A DNA stretch of 37,518 nt from Bacteroidia bacterium (GTDB lineage Bacteria > Bacteroidota > Bacteroidia > JANWVE01), in assembly GCA_025057675.1 (NCBI GenBank), contig JANWVE010000005.1:1-37518 (forward strand), in the 5' to 3' direction. This document shows, piece after piece, positions 18,175 through 27,379 of this stretch. The number at the start of each line of letters is the position of its first letter. Positions within the stretch are counted from its first letter, which is position 1. Under the pieces are notes generated by a model, which saw nothing but the letters and a program-made list of their open reading frames with translations, ran no database searches and had not been told where the DNA came from. The position numbers and the translations under genes were made by a program.

Positions 18175-18329
18175 ATGAACACAAGGTTTAAGGAGATTTT
18201 TTTGTTAAATAAGCATGCTGATAATCAACACTTTACAAAAAATAGCCTAACTCTCTACTTTTACATCTAACACATTGAAAATCAGTATAAAGTAAATTTG
18301 TGTACTCTCCTTAAGAAATTTCTGTTCAT
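18175..18329. repeat. 155-bp segment with imperfect inverted ends
   Basis: ATGAACACAAGGTTTAAGGAG at one end (18175-18195) is mirrored by CTCC...GTTCAT at the other (18307-18329), about 21-23 nt with a few mismatches. The interior is AT-rich with no coding potential. It could be a small non-autonomous element or chance. Otherwise 18056-18475 holds only the IS fragment and the promoter below. Confidence 0.35.
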
Positions 18330-18420
18330 AAACTCTAATACAAACTTGCACAAAAAACCTAAATCTGACATATTTAATACAAAAATGACTTTTCTCTAAA
18401 AAGACCTAAAATTGATAAAT

Positions 18421-18428
18421 TATATTTG
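18421..18428 (+). promoter_or_regulatory. Promoter of leucine dehydrogenase
   Basis: TATATTTG lies 47 nt upstream of ATG 18476, preceded at suitable distance by a T-rich -33 region without a perfect TTG. An AAGGA ribosome binding site is present near 18467. Confidence 0.55.
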
Positions 18429-18475
18429 CATTTCTAAGATTAAGTACAGTTATTTGAAAGCTAATCAAGGATATT

Positions 18476-19552
18476 ATGGAGCATACCACACTGTTCGGCG
18501 GAATTGTTCATTACGAACATGAACAAGTAATGCTTTGTCATGATAAGCATACAGGATTAAAGGCAATCATTGCCATTCACAACACTGTGCTTGGTCCTGC
18601 ATTGGGGGGTACGCGTATGTGGCAATATGCTAATGATTTAGAGGCGTTAGAAGATGTTTTACGTTTATCCAGAGGTATGACTTACAAGGCTTCCTTAGCA
18701 GGCTTAAATTTAGGAGGAGGAAAGGCTGTTATTATTGGAGACCCTCGTAAGGATAAGAATGAAGCATTTATGCGAAGATACGGAAAGTTTGTGCATAATC
18801 TTGGCGGAAAGTATATCACTGCGGAGGACGTTGGCACTACTACAAAGGACATGGAATATATTCACATGGAAACCCCTTATGTAGCAGGTATTCCTGAGAG
18901 CATGGGAGGCAGCGGAGACCCTTCACCTTTTACTGCTTATGGAGTGTATATGGGCATGAAAGCAGCGGCTAAATATAAATGGGGTAAAGACAGTTTGCAA
19001 GGTAAAAAAATAAGTATCCAGGGCGCAGGAAGTGTAGGTTTTCATATCATTGAACACTTAACAAAAGAAGGAGCAGTAATCTATTTCACGGATATTTTTG
19101 AAGATAAAATAAAAAACGTACAAAAACACTTCTCTGAGGCTATTTACGTCAAACCTGAGGAGATTTATAGTCTACCCGTAGATATATATTCGCCTTCTGC
19201 ATTAGGCGCCACAGTAAATGATGAAACGATACCACAACTTAAATGCGAAATCATTACAGGTTGTGCGAACAATCAACTCAAAGATGAACTTAAACATGCT
19301 CAAATGCTTAAAGAAAGAGATATTTTGTACGCACCTGACTATTTAGTCAATGCAGGAGGGTTAATCAATGTATATTCTGAACTTAATGGCTATAATCGTA
19401 AGCGAGTTTTAGAGCAGTGTGAGTATATCTACACAATTGCTATGAATGTATTTGAGGAGGCTTATACTAAAAATATTACCACAGCACAATCTGCTAATGA
19501 ATTAGCAGAAAAACGGATCCAAAGTATAGCTAATAACAAACTGTACCGATAA
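18476..19552 (+). CDS. Leucine dehydrogenase
   Basis: This NAD-dependent enzyme oxidatively deaminates leucine, valine and isoleucine to the 2-oxo acids. The 358-residue length is typical. The substrate motif PALGGTRMWQY is followed by Lys71 (MTYKAS) and Lys83 (LGGGKAVI), equivalents of the substrate-binding and catalytic lysines. AEDVGTTTKDM matches the conserved acidic loop. The Rossmann motif is QGAGSVGFH. Phe and Val dehydrogenases are close relatives, so specificity is inferred. It stands alone in its transcript and is followed by repeat copy 4. Confidence 0.9.
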   Translation: MEHTTLFGGIVHYEHEQVMLCHDKHTGLKAIIAIHNTVLGPALGGTRMWQYANDLEALEDVLRLSRGMTYKASLAGLNLGGGKAVIIGDPRKDKNEAFMRRYGKFVHNLGGKYITAEDVGTTTKDMEYIHMETPYVAGIPESMGGSGDPSPFTAYGVYMGMKAAAKYKWGKDSLQGKKISIQGAGSVGFHIIEHLTKEGAVIYFTDIFEDKIKNVQKHFSEAIYVKPEEIYSLPVDIYSPSALGATVNDETIPQLKCEIITGCANNQLKDELKHAQMLKERDILYAPDYLVNAGGLINVYSELNGYNRKRVLEQCEYIYTIAMNVFEEAYTKNITTAQSANELAEKRIQSIANNKLYR

Positions 19553-19593
19553 ATTTTTGTCCCACGGGGAATATATTAAATTTTTTGTTTCTC

Positions 19594-20197
19594 GGGCGTG
19601 TCCCTTCGCTGCGCTCGGGTCGGCGTGCTGCGGGCTGCGCTATCGCTTCGGTGCTTCGCTGCGCTACGCACTGCTGACGCACCCTCCGCATGCCTCACGC
19701 AGCAGCATTTGGATACTTTACCTTGTTTGTATACATACCTTTGCTTTACCTTGTTTAATGTTGATTATCAAATACTTGCAAGGTCAAATTTTTTTATGTC
19801 GTTTGAAATGGTTTCATTTCAATTTGTTTTTTATTCATTATCAAGTACTTACAAGGTTAAACCTTGAATACATGGACTTTACAACCCTTTAACCCTGAAT
19901 ATACAAGTTTTACCTTATTTTCAATTGATTTTCAATGATTTACAAGGTTAAAGTGTGTTTTTATCTTGTTTGTTTTTGATTATCAGTTACTTACAGGATA
20001 AAGCTTTGAATAAATAGACTCTGTCAACCTGCAAAGGTCTTTGCGTGAGGCATGCGGAGGGCAAGCCATCAGGCTTGGTGCGAAGCCCCTCGCCCACCCT
20101 TAATCCCTTGCCCAGGGGGTGGGGCGCAGCACCGTCAGCCCGTAGCACGCCGACCTTGTGGGCATGAGCGCAGCAAAACGCCCACAAGGACACGCCC
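19594..20197 (+). repeat. GC-armed dispersed repeat, copy 4 (full)
   Basis: It begins 41 nt after the leucine dehydrogenase stop. The left arm is type B with TGC-GTCA-GCA (read from the complement). The core holds four units of the TTTACCTTGT...TTACAAGGTTAAA type. The right arm is type L with AAGCC-ATCA-GGCTT, a G-rich block and the hairpin CCTTGTGGGC/GCCCACAAGG. A -33 box for the next gene starts 27 bp after its end. Open frames 19557-19892, 19598-19867 and 19987-20199 are artefacts. Confidence 0.92.
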
Positions 20198-20223
20198 AAA
20201 AAATGTACAAAAATACCTTAAAC

Positions 20224-20254
20224 TTGTATTTTTGCTCACAACCCCATACCTTTG
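20224..20254 (+). promoter_or_regulatory. Promoter abutting the AtuA-C-like gene
   Basis: TTG (20224-20226), 20 nt, TACCTTTG (20247-20254), then only 6 nt before ATG 20261. The mRNA should therefore have almost no leader. This promoter also decides the start: the TTG codon at 20252 lies inside the -7 box and would be untranscribed. Confidence 0.7.
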
Positions 20255-20260
20255 TGCAGT

Positions 20261-20596
20261 ATGAAAAAGAAAATAAAGCTTATAGAAATTGCACACGGAA
20301 GAAGTGGCGACAAAGGAGATGCCTCTAACGTAGGAATCATTGCTCGGCATCCTAAATACTACGACTTTTTGAAAAGTACCCTCACCGAAGAAGTAGTAGC
20401 TAAGTATTTTGAAGGTTTTTGCCATAAAGTAGTGCGTTATGAGTTACCTAATATACATGCTTTAAATTTTTTACTCTATGGTTCTCTAGGTGGAGGAGGA
20501 ACTGTATCTCTCAAATTAGACGCGCAAGGTAAAACCCACGCCGCAGCCCTCCTACGCATGGAAGTAGAAATAGATGAAAATTTATTGAAGGATTAA
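20261..20596 (+). CDS. AtuA C-terminal domain-like protein
   Basis: The 111-residue protein contains IEIAHGRSGDKGDASNVGII, ELPNIHALNFLLYGSLGGGG and LRLDAQGKT-like LKLDAQGKTHAAALLRM. These are hallmarks of the C-terminal domain of AtuA/DUF1446 proteins, associated with acyclic terpene, leucine and isovalerate catabolism. Here the domain stands alone, without the large N-terminal AtuA domain. Start ATG 20261 is chosen from the promoter. It is followed 18 nt later by an aminotransferase gene, probably co-transcribed. The molecular role is not established. Confidence 0.8.
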   Translation: MKKKIKLIEIAHGRSGDKGDASNVGIIARHPKYYDFLKSTLTEEVVAKYFEGFCHKVVRYELPNIHALNFLLYGSLGGGGTVSLKLDAQGKTHAAALLRMEVEIDENLLKD

Positions 20597-20614
20597 CGTA
20601 ATTTTACTTCATAC

Positions 20615-21886
20615 ATGGAAAATATAACAGGTTATTCCGCAGTAGCCGAAAGGCTTAAAGGTTCAGACATTCTTAAAGTAGCAAACCGCCTTCGCGACAT
20701 GATAGCACAAGGTCAGCGAGTTTGTAATTTAAGCGTAGGCGATTTTAGTCCCAAAGAATTTCAAATCCCTCAAACCCTTAAAAAATTGATAATAGAAAGC
20801 TACCAAAATAACGAAACAAATTATCCTCCTTCCTACGGAACAGTGGAACTCCGTAAGTCTGTACAAGATTTTTACAAAAGAAAGTTCGGATTGGAATACG
20901 AGCTAGATGAAATTCAAATCACCAGCGGCTCAAGACCCGTAACACATGCTTTTTACTCTTGTACATTAGACTCAAATCATACTCTTCTTTACCCTGTACC
21001 CAGTTGGAACAATGACCTTTATGCTGTACTCACGCAGGCAAAAGAAATTTGTCTACTTACTAAACCCGAAAACGGATTTCACCCCATACGAGAGGAGATA
21101 GAACCCCATATTGAAAAAGCTAACGTATTAGCCCTCTGCTCACCCAGCAACCCAACTGGAACGATGTTTACAGAGAAAGCCATTCGTGGAATATGCGAAT
21201 TAGTACTACAAGAAAATGAACGTAGAAAAGGAAAACAAAAACCTCTTTATGTACTCTTTGACTCTGTATATTGGATGCTTACTTTTGGAAAATACACACA
21301 CTACAACCCCGTAGTACTCTACCCTGACCTGAAAAATTATGTTGTAATCGTAGATGGTATTTCTAAATGTTTTGCGGCCACTGGTGTGAGGGTAGGTTGG
21401 GGATTAGGTCCTAAACATCTTATTAGTAAAATGACTCATGTTATTGCGCATGCAGGGGCATGGGCGCCACGCGCAGAGCAAATAGCAGTTTCAAAATATC
21501 TTTATCTCGATGATGATATTAGTCAATACATAACTACCCTCAAATCTGATATAGAAAATCGCCTAAATAAATTATATCAAATCATGCTGAACCTGAGTAA
21601 AAAAGGGCATCCTGTTCATGCTATTGAACCTCAAGGCGCTATGTATCTTTCTGTACAATTTAATCTCTTCGGTAAAAAAACTCCCGAAGGCACCGTATTA
21701 CAGAGCAATAACCAAATTGCAGAATATCTATTAGAACATGCTAAACTTGGAATCGTACCATTTCAAGCTTTTGGATATCCCGAGGAGAATGGTTGGTTTA
21801 GATTATCCGTGGGCGCAGTAGGCGTACAAGATATAGAGTGGCTATGCAAAGAGTTAGAAAAAGCTATAGAAAAACTGCATAATTAA
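20615..21886 (+). CDS. Class I/II PLP aminotransferase
   Basis: The 423-residue fold-type I enzyme transfers amino groups using pyridoxal phosphate. SNPTG (178-182), FDSVYW and the PLP lysine Lys251 in VDGISKCFAATGVRVGWG are present, with Arg259 in the phosphate/loop region. It resembles the aspartate aminotransferase-like subfamily; substrate cannot be named from sequence alone. It lies between the AtuA-C-like gene and lysine 6-transaminase, which suggests amino acid catabolism. Confidence 0.88.
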   Translation: MENITGYSAVAERLKGSDILKVANRLRDMIAQGQRVCNLSVGDFSPKEFQIPQTLKKLIIESYQNNETNYPPSYGTVELRKSVQDFYKRKFGLEYELDEIQITSGSRPVTHAFYSCTLDSNHTLLYPVPSWNNDLYAVLTQAKEICLLTKPENGFHPIREEIEPHIEKANVLALCSPSNPTGTMFTEKAIRGICELVLQENERRKGKQKPLYVLFDSVYWMLTFGKYTHYNPVVLYPDLKNYVVIVDGISKCFAATGVRVGWGLGPKHLISKMTHVIAHAGAWAPRAEQIAVSKYLYLDDDISQYITTLKSDIENRLNKLYQIMLNLSKKGHPVHAIEPQGAMYLSVQFNLFGKKTPEGTVLQSNNQIAEYLLEHAKLGIVPFQAFGYPEENGWFRLSVGAVGVQDIEWLCKELEKAIEKLHN

Positions 21887-21972
21887 ACCTTTGTGCCTTA
21901 TTTTAGGTTATTTTTATGCAATCTGGATTTTTATTTCTAACTTGCAAGGCAAAATTAAAAATTAAAACAGCT

Positions 21973-23301
21973 ATGAATCGTGTTAATATCGCACCAAATG
22001 AAGTATTGGAAGTATTGTCTCGCCATATTTTAACGGATGGTTACGACCTTACCCTAGACATGAAAAACAGTCATGGATCATATATTTATGACTCTAAACA
22101 TAAACGAGAATTACTAGACTTTTTTACCTTTTTTGCATCCGCACCTGTCGGATTCAATCACCCTAAAATGCTCAACGACAAAGAATTTTTAGACACACTC
22201 GTTCGGGCAGCTTTAACTAATCCGAGCAACTCTGATATTTACACTGTTGAATACGCAGAGTTCGTGTCTGTTTTTGAGCGTGTAGCCATGAATAAAGACT
22301 TCAAATATGCTTTCTTTATTGCAGGAGGAACATTAGCCGTAGAAAACACGCTCAAAGCCGCAATGGACTGGAAAGTCAAAAAGAATTTTCAAAAAGGCTA
22401 CCGCTACGAAAAGGGACATCAAATTTTACATTTTGAACAAGCTTTTCATGGCAGAAGTGGATATTGCCTATCTTTAACTAATACTAGCCCTGAAAAAACA
22501 GCTTTATTCGCTAAATTTGACTGGCCACGAGTAATCAACCCTAAAATTAAATTCCCCTATACAGATGAAAACTATGAAGATCTCAAAAAACGAGAACAAT
22601 TAGCTATTAAACAAATCAAACAACACTTTTACGAACGAAAAGACGATATCGCTGCTATTATCATTGAACCCATTCAAGCCGAAGGAGGAGACAACCATTT
22701 CAGAGCAGAGTTTTTACAAGAACTTAAAACCTTGGCATTAGAAAATGAAGCTCTACTTATTTTTGACGAAGTACAAACAGGGGTAGGTCTAACAGGTAAG
22801 TTCTGGGCTTATGAGCATTTTGGGGTAGTGCCTGATATGATCGCTTTCGGCAAAAAGATGCAAATCTGCGGCTTAATTTGTGGCGAACGCATTGATGAAA
22901 TACCTGATAATGTATTTCATGTACCTAGCCGTATCAATTCCACTTGGGGGGGCAACTTGGTGGATATGGTTCGTGCAGGTAAAATTTTGGAAATCATTGA
23001 GGAAGATAATCTAGTAGAAAACGCTGCCACCGTGGGCGAACATTTACTGCAAGGTTTGTATAATGTTGCACAGATTTATCCTGACAAGATTAGTAATGTA
23101 CGCGGTCGTGGGCTAATGTGTGCATTTGACCTTACTTCAAGAACCCAGCGGGATGCACTCATTCAACAAGCTATGAGGGAGGGGTTATTCTTATTAGGTT
23201 GTGCGGAAAAAACTATTCGCTTCCGACCACCCTTGAACATTAGTAAAGCAGAAGTAGAAAGAGGAATAGAAATTATCAAACACGTCGCACGGAGCATTTA
23301 G
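21973..23301 (+). CDS. lat: L-lysine 6-transaminase
   Basis: This class III PLP aminotransferase moves the epsilon-amino group of lysine to 2-oxoglutarate, giving 2-aminoadipate 6-semialdehyde. The 442-residue product contains FFIAGGTLAVENTLKAAMDW, IIEPIQAEGGDNHFR, IFDEVQTGVGLTGKFWAYEH and the PLP lysine region FGKKMQICG (Lys294 or Lys295), all characteristic of the LAT subfamily. I prefer ATG 21973 over an upstream ATG at 21916, as the family begins near this point. The dehydrogenase for the next step is not in the window. Confidence 0.9.
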   Translation: MNRVNIAPNEVLEVLSRHILTDGYDLTLDMKNSHGSYIYDSKHKRELLDFFTFFASAPVGFNHPKMLNDKEFLDTLVRAALTNPSNSDIYTVEYAEFVSVFERVAMNKDFKYAFFIAGGTLAVENTLKAAMDWKVKKNFQKGYRYEKGHQILHFEQAFHGRSGYCLSLTNTSPEKTALFAKFDWPRVINPKIKFPYTDENYEDLKKREQLAIKQIKQHFYERKDDIAAIIIEPIQAEGGDNHFRAEFLQELKTLALENEALLIFDEVQTGVGLTGKFWAYEHFGVVPDMIAFGKKMQICGLICGERIDEIPDNVFHVPSRINSTWGGNLVDMVRAGKILEIIEEDNLVENAATVGEHLLQGLYNVAQIYPDKISNVRGRGLMCAFDLTSRTQRDALIQQAMREGLFLLGCAEKTIRFRPPLNISKAEVERGIEIIKHVARSI

Positions 23302-23323
23302 TTAAGGTTCTAAACATTTTTTT

Positions 23324-23900
23324 GGGCGTGTCCCTCGCTGCGCTCGGGTCGGCGTGCTGCGGGCTATGCTATCGCTTCGGTGCTTCGCTGCGCTACGCAC
23401 TGCTTACGCACCCTCCGCATGCCTCACGCAGCAGCATTTGGATACTTTACCTTGCTTGTATACATACCTTTGCTTTACCTTGTTTAATACTGATTATCAA
23501 ATACTTACAAGGTTAAAATTTTTTACCTTGTTTGAATTATGCTCGTTTTATCTTGTTTCGCACTGATTTTCAAGCATATAAAAGGTTAAACCTTGGATAT
23601 ATGGACTTTCAGTAACTCTTTAACGCCATATATGCGAATTTTATTTTATTTTATATTGATTTTAAGACACTTACAAGGTTAGAATATATTTTTACCTTAT
23701 TTAATCTTCACTTTCAGGTACTTACAGGATTACATTTTGTATAAGTGGACGTAGCATACTTGCGGCGTTCTTGCGTGAGGCATGCGGAGGGCGTGCGATA
23801 GCACGGTGCGAAGCCCCTCGCCCACTCTTTTACTCTTGCCCAGGGGCGCAGCACCGTTAGCCCGCAGCACGCCGACCCGAGCGCAGCGAGGGACACGCCC
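23324..23900 (+). repeat. GC-armed dispersed repeat, copy 5 (full)
   Basis: It begins 22 nt after the lat stop. The left arm is type B with TGC-GTAA-GCA read from the complement. A clean core unit is TTTACCTTGT (23474-23483), TGATTATCA (23491-23499) and ACAAGGTTAAA (23507-23517). The right arm is type L but its stem is CGTGC-GATA-GCACG instead of AAGCC/GGCTT, a paired replacement. The outer hairpin is the short form CCCGAGCGCAGCGAGGG. Confidence 0.92.
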
Positions 23901-24007
23901 AAAATACTTACAGCTAAAAATTACATCAAACCCCTTGAAAACTATAATTTCACTTTATCTGTGCAACTATGTACTTGATACGTATTTCTGAATTTCAAAA
24001 AAATTTC

Positions 24008-24015
24008 TACCTTTG
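24008..24015 (+). promoter_or_regulatory. -7 box upstream of the 103-aa gene
   Basis: TACCTTTG lies 20 nt before ATG 24036. A TTG at 23975-23977 is too distant for a standard -33 box, so strength is uncertain. Confidence 0.5.
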
Positions 24016-24035
24016 TAACAAATATACTAACTAAT

Positions 24036-24347
24036 ATGATGGGCGCTATTTCCATATTTGAGCTGCTAGCAGCCGTTGCTGTAACAGGCTTCATCGGTTA
24101 CCTTATAGGCTATTTTCATAGAGGTTATCGTTATCGCAAAGCCTCTGCCGCAGAAGCCGTAATCATTGATGACTCTAATGTAAAAGTTTTTGTTAGTCCA
24201 GAGCAGTTCAAAGAACATGACGCAAATTTTCTCGGAAACATAATTAAAATTACCTTAAAAGACGGTAGAGTTATTAACGCAAAAAACTGCCCAAGTACGC
24301 GTAAATGGATTGAAGAAGCTATTAAATACAACGCGCTAAGCGAGTAA
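24036..24347 (+). CDS. Small membrane-anchored protein, unknown
   Basis: The 103-residue product has one N-terminal hydrophobic segment (about 8-27, LLAAVAVTGFIGYLIGYFHR) followed by a charged soluble domain ending GRVINAKNCPSTRKWIEEA. I recognise no family. An alternative start is the second Met. It precedes nuoF by 37 nt in the same direction and may be co-transcribed. Confidence 0.65.
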   Translation: MMGAISIFELLAAVAVTGFIGYLIGYFHRGYRYRKASAAEAVIIDDSNVKVFVSPEQFKEHDANFLGNIIKITLKDGRVINAKNCPSTRKWIEEAIKYNALSE

Positions 24348-24384
24348 ATTTTTTACATGCCATTTTTGTTTTTATTTTCATAAT

Positions 24385-25806
24385 ATGGAAAATTGGAGAA
24401 ATTACAAAAAGGTTCTTTTGCCAGATATCCCTAACCTCAATAAAATAGAGGTTTACGAAGCCAACGGTGGTTATAAGAAATGGAGAGAAATAATAACAGG
24501 TTCAGGTAGGTATACTCTGCTTAAAAAAGAAGAGAAAATTCTAGAAGATGGCACGAAACAAGTAATTGAAACCAAAGAAGAAGTGCCTTATACGCCTAAA
24601 TTAGTGATTGATATTGTTAAATCGGCTAATGTGCGGGGGCGCGGGGGCGCGGGTTTTAATGCAGGGTTAAAATGGTCATTTATGCCCCCAAAAAAGGAAG
24701 GAGTACCAAGATATTTAGCCATTAACGGAGATGAGTCTGAGCCTGGTTCGTTCAAAGACCGCAGACTAATGGAATTTAATCCGCACCTGGTTATTGAGGG
24801 AATTTTATTTGCTTGTTATGCTATGGAAATGGATGCGGCATATATCTACATTCGTGGGGAATATATCGACTACTTGAAATTTTTAGAGAAAGCTGTATCC
24901 GAAGCATATTCCAAAGGATATGTAGGTAAAAATATCTTAGGTTCAGGCAAAAATATAGAAATATATGTTCATAGAGGTGCGGGGGCATATATTTGTGGCG
25001 AAGAGACCTCTCTCATGGAGTCATTAGAAGGAAAGAGAGCTTATCCTCGTTCAAAGCCCCCCTTCCCCGCACAAAGGGGACTATGGGGATGCCCCACTAC
25101 TATCAACAATGTAGATACTATGGCACAGTGCGCTTTGGTTATGCGCTATGGCGCAGAGTGGTATGCTTCCATAGGTGCAAAGACACACCCTGGTCCTTTT
25201 TTATACGGTATCTCTGGGCATGTAAATAGACCTGGTATCTACGAATACCCAACAGGTATGCTGATTACAGACCTTATCTACAAGGTAGCGGGCGGAATGA
25301 AGAATGGAAAGAAACTTAAAGCAGTCATTCCAGGGGGTGTTTCTGTGCCTATCCTTCGTGCAGATATGATAGAAGGGGTACGTATGGATACTGACTCCTT
25401 AGCCGCAGCAGGGTTAAATATAGAAAATGGTAAATATGGCTTTCCATTAGGCAACCGAAAAATAGGTTCAATGATGGGTACAGGAGGTATGGTGGTCATG
25501 AACGAGGATACAGATATGGTGAAGTTATTAAGACGAATTTGTCAATTTTTTCATCATGAGTCTTGCGGGCAATGTACGCCCTGCCGCGAAGGTACAGGTT
25601 GGTTAGAAAAACTTATCATTAAAATTGACGAGGGTAGGGGAGAAATGAAAGATTTAGACCTTTTATTCAGTCTTGCTGAAAATATGGAAGGCAGAACAGT
25701 GTGTATGCTGGCAGATGCATCTGCTTGGCCCGTACGCGCTACTATACTTCGTTTCAGGGAAGAGTTTGAAGCCAAAGTTAAGAACAGCATATACGCTGTA
25801 TCATAG
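24385..25806 (+). CDS. nuoF: NADH-quinone oxidoreductase subunit F
   Basis: NuoF is the NADH- and FMN-binding 51-kDa subunit of respiratory complex I. The FMN motif GRGGAGF is at residues 85-91, the NADH motif GAGAYICGEETS at 199-210, and the 4Fe-4S (N3) ligands are Cys394, Cys397, Cys400 and Cys440. An insert at about 41-70 (lysine/glutamate-rich) lengthens the N-terminus. nuoE and nuoG, normally adjacent, are absent; a repeat element follows 31 nt after the stop. All catalytic residues are intact. Confidence 0.96.
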   Translation: MENWRNYKKVLLPDIPNLNKIEVYEANGGYKKWREIITGSGRYTLLKKEEKILEDGTKQVIETKEEVPYTPKLVIDIVKSANVRGRGGAGFNAGLKWSFMPPKKEGVPRYLAINGDESEPGSFKDRRLMEFNPHLVIEGILFACYAMEMDAAYIYIRGEYIDYLKFLEKAVSEAYSKGYVGKNILGSGKNIEIYVHRGAGAYICGEETSLMESLEGKRAYPRSKPPFPAQRGLWGCPTTINNVDTMAQCALVMRYGAEWYASIGAKTHPGPFLYGISGHVNRPGIYEYPTGMLITDLIYKVAGGMKNGKKLKAVIPGGVSVPILRADMIEGVRMDTDSLAAAGLNIENGKYGFPLGNRKIGSMMGTGGMVVMNEDTDMVKLLRRICQFFHHESCGQCTPCREGTGWLEKLIIKIDEGRGEMKDLDLLFSLAENMEGRTVCMLADASAWPVRATILRFREEFEAKVKNSIYAVS

Positions 25807-25837
25807 AATTGAATGATGCTTACTAATGATGTTTTTT

Positions 25838-26443
25838 GGGCGTGTCCCTTCGCTTCGCTCGGGTCGGGCTACTACGCACTACGCGTTCGCTTCGGTGCTA
25901 CGCTAACGCTTCGCACTGCCTAACGGCATGCTCCATATCCCTCACGCAGCGGTCTTTGCACATTTTACCTTGTTTTTATATATATCTTTGCTTTACCTTG
26001 TTTAATGTTCATTATCAAGTACTTACAAAGTTAAATTTTTTACCTTGCTTGAATTGCATTCGTTTTATCTTGTTTTACATTGATTTTCAATTATTTACAA
26101 GGTTAAACCTTGAATGTACGGACTTTTGATAACCCTTTAACCCTGATTAAATAAGCTTTACTTTGTTTTTCATTCATTTTCAGGTGTTTACAAAGTTAAA
26201 GCGTACTTTTTTATCTTGTTTAGTATTGATATTCAAATATTTACAAGGTTAAAATTTGAGTAAGCAGACTTAGTCTAATGGCTGCTTGCGTGAGGCATGC
26301 GGAGGGCAAGCCGTTAGGCTTGGTGCGAAGCCCCTCGCCCACACTCAAACCCTTGCCCAGGGGGTGGGGCGCAGCACCGTTAGCCCGCAGCACGCCGACC
26401 TTGTGGGCATGAGCGCCAGCGAAACGCCCACAAGGACACGCCC
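25838..26443 (+). repeat. GC-armed dispersed repeat, copy 6 (full)
   Basis: The left arm is type A, with TGCC-GTTA-GGCA read from the complement. The core has CTTACAAAG and TTTACAAGGTTAAA units. The right arm is type L with AAGCC-GTTA-GGCTT and the hairpin CCTTGTGGGC/GCCCACAAGG, which has an extra C in its loop. It lies between nuoF and prmA. Frames 25836-26129 and 26286-26474 are artefacts. Confidence 0.92.
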
Positions 26444-26484
26444 AAAAATAAATTTAATCCGTCAGAGTAAATAAAATAACCTCT

Positions 26485-26492
26485 TACCTTTG
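26485..26492 (+). promoter_or_regulatory. -7 box abutting prmA
   Basis: TACCTTTG ends 4 nt before ATG 26497, implying a nearly leaderless prmA transcript. No TTG is seen at the ideal -33 distance. Confidence 0.55.
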
Positions 26493-26496
26493 CAGC

Positions 26497-27342
26497 ATGA
26501 GTACCATAAAAACTCATGAGTATATTCAAATAACGTGGAAAGCCTTGCCGAACTTGCAAGAAATTATCATAAGTGTTTTGACAGATATTGTAGAGTCTTT
26601 CGAGCAAAAGGAACATATCTTACACGCATATATACCTGCCACAGATTTTGAAGAGATGAAATTGAAAAACATTCTCAATCAGTATAAAATCCTGGAGAGT
26701 ATCCCGTATGAGGTTACTTATATTCCTACACAGAATTGGAATCAACTGTGGGAAAAACAATTTGACCCTGTACATCTACACCCGTATTTGCTTATTAGAG
26801 CAACTCATCACAGTGGAGAAAGCGATATGAAATATGACCACGTTATCCAAATTCAGCCCAAAATGGCTTTTGGCACAGGACACCATGAAACTACTCAAAT
26901 GATGCTCAAAGCAATGAAATCACTGAACTTTAACAATAAAACAGTATTAGACGTTGGATGTGGATCAGGAATTTTGTCTATTTATGCCAGCCTTTTAGGT
27001 GCCAAAAAGGTTACTGCTTTAGATATTGATACGTGGTCTATTGAAAATGCTCAGGAAAATGCTCTCTTGAATCACATTTCAAATATTGAAATATATCTCG
27101 GGAGTATTGAAACCCTTGATAATCAGTTTTTTGATATTATTCTTGCTAATATCAATCGTAATGTAATTATAGCGCAGCTAAAAGAATACCTATCTCGTTT
27201 GAACGCAAAAGGATTTTTGTTAATCAGTGGCTTTTTTGACTGCGATACTGATATCATTGACCCACAAACTGCAAGGCAAAGTTTAACGTTCATCAAAAAG
27301 ATTGTACAAAATGAATGGGCTTGCTGCGTTTATCAAAAATAA
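26497..27342 (+). CDS. prmA: Ribosomal protein L11 methyltransferase
   Basis: PrmA trimethylates ribosomal protein L11 using S-adenosylmethionine. The 281-residue protein has an N-terminal substrate-recognition domain and a class I methyltransferase domain. The signature MAFGTGHHETTQMML, motif I VLDVGCGSGILS and the later DIILANINRNVI match the family. Length is slightly shorter than E. coli PrmA (293). The promoter box is directly in front of the ATG. A miniature repeat follows. Confidence 0.93.
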   Translation: MSTIKTHEYIQITWKALPNLQEIIISVLTDIVESFEQKEHILHAYIPATDFEEMKLKNILNQYKILESIPYEVTYIPTQNWNQLWEKQFDPVHLHPYLLIRATHHSGESDMKYDHVIQIQPKMAFGTGHHETTQMMLKAMKSLNFNNKTVLDVGCGSGILSIYASLLGAKKVTALDIDTWSIENAQENALLNHISNIEIYLGSIETLDNQFFDIILANINRNVIIAQLKEYLSRLNAKGFLLISGFFDCDTDIIDPQTARQSLTFIKKIVQNEWACCVYQK

Positions 27343-27379
27343 ATCTTGTAATGCTTTAAATTGTTCTGCTTTTGTTCTT

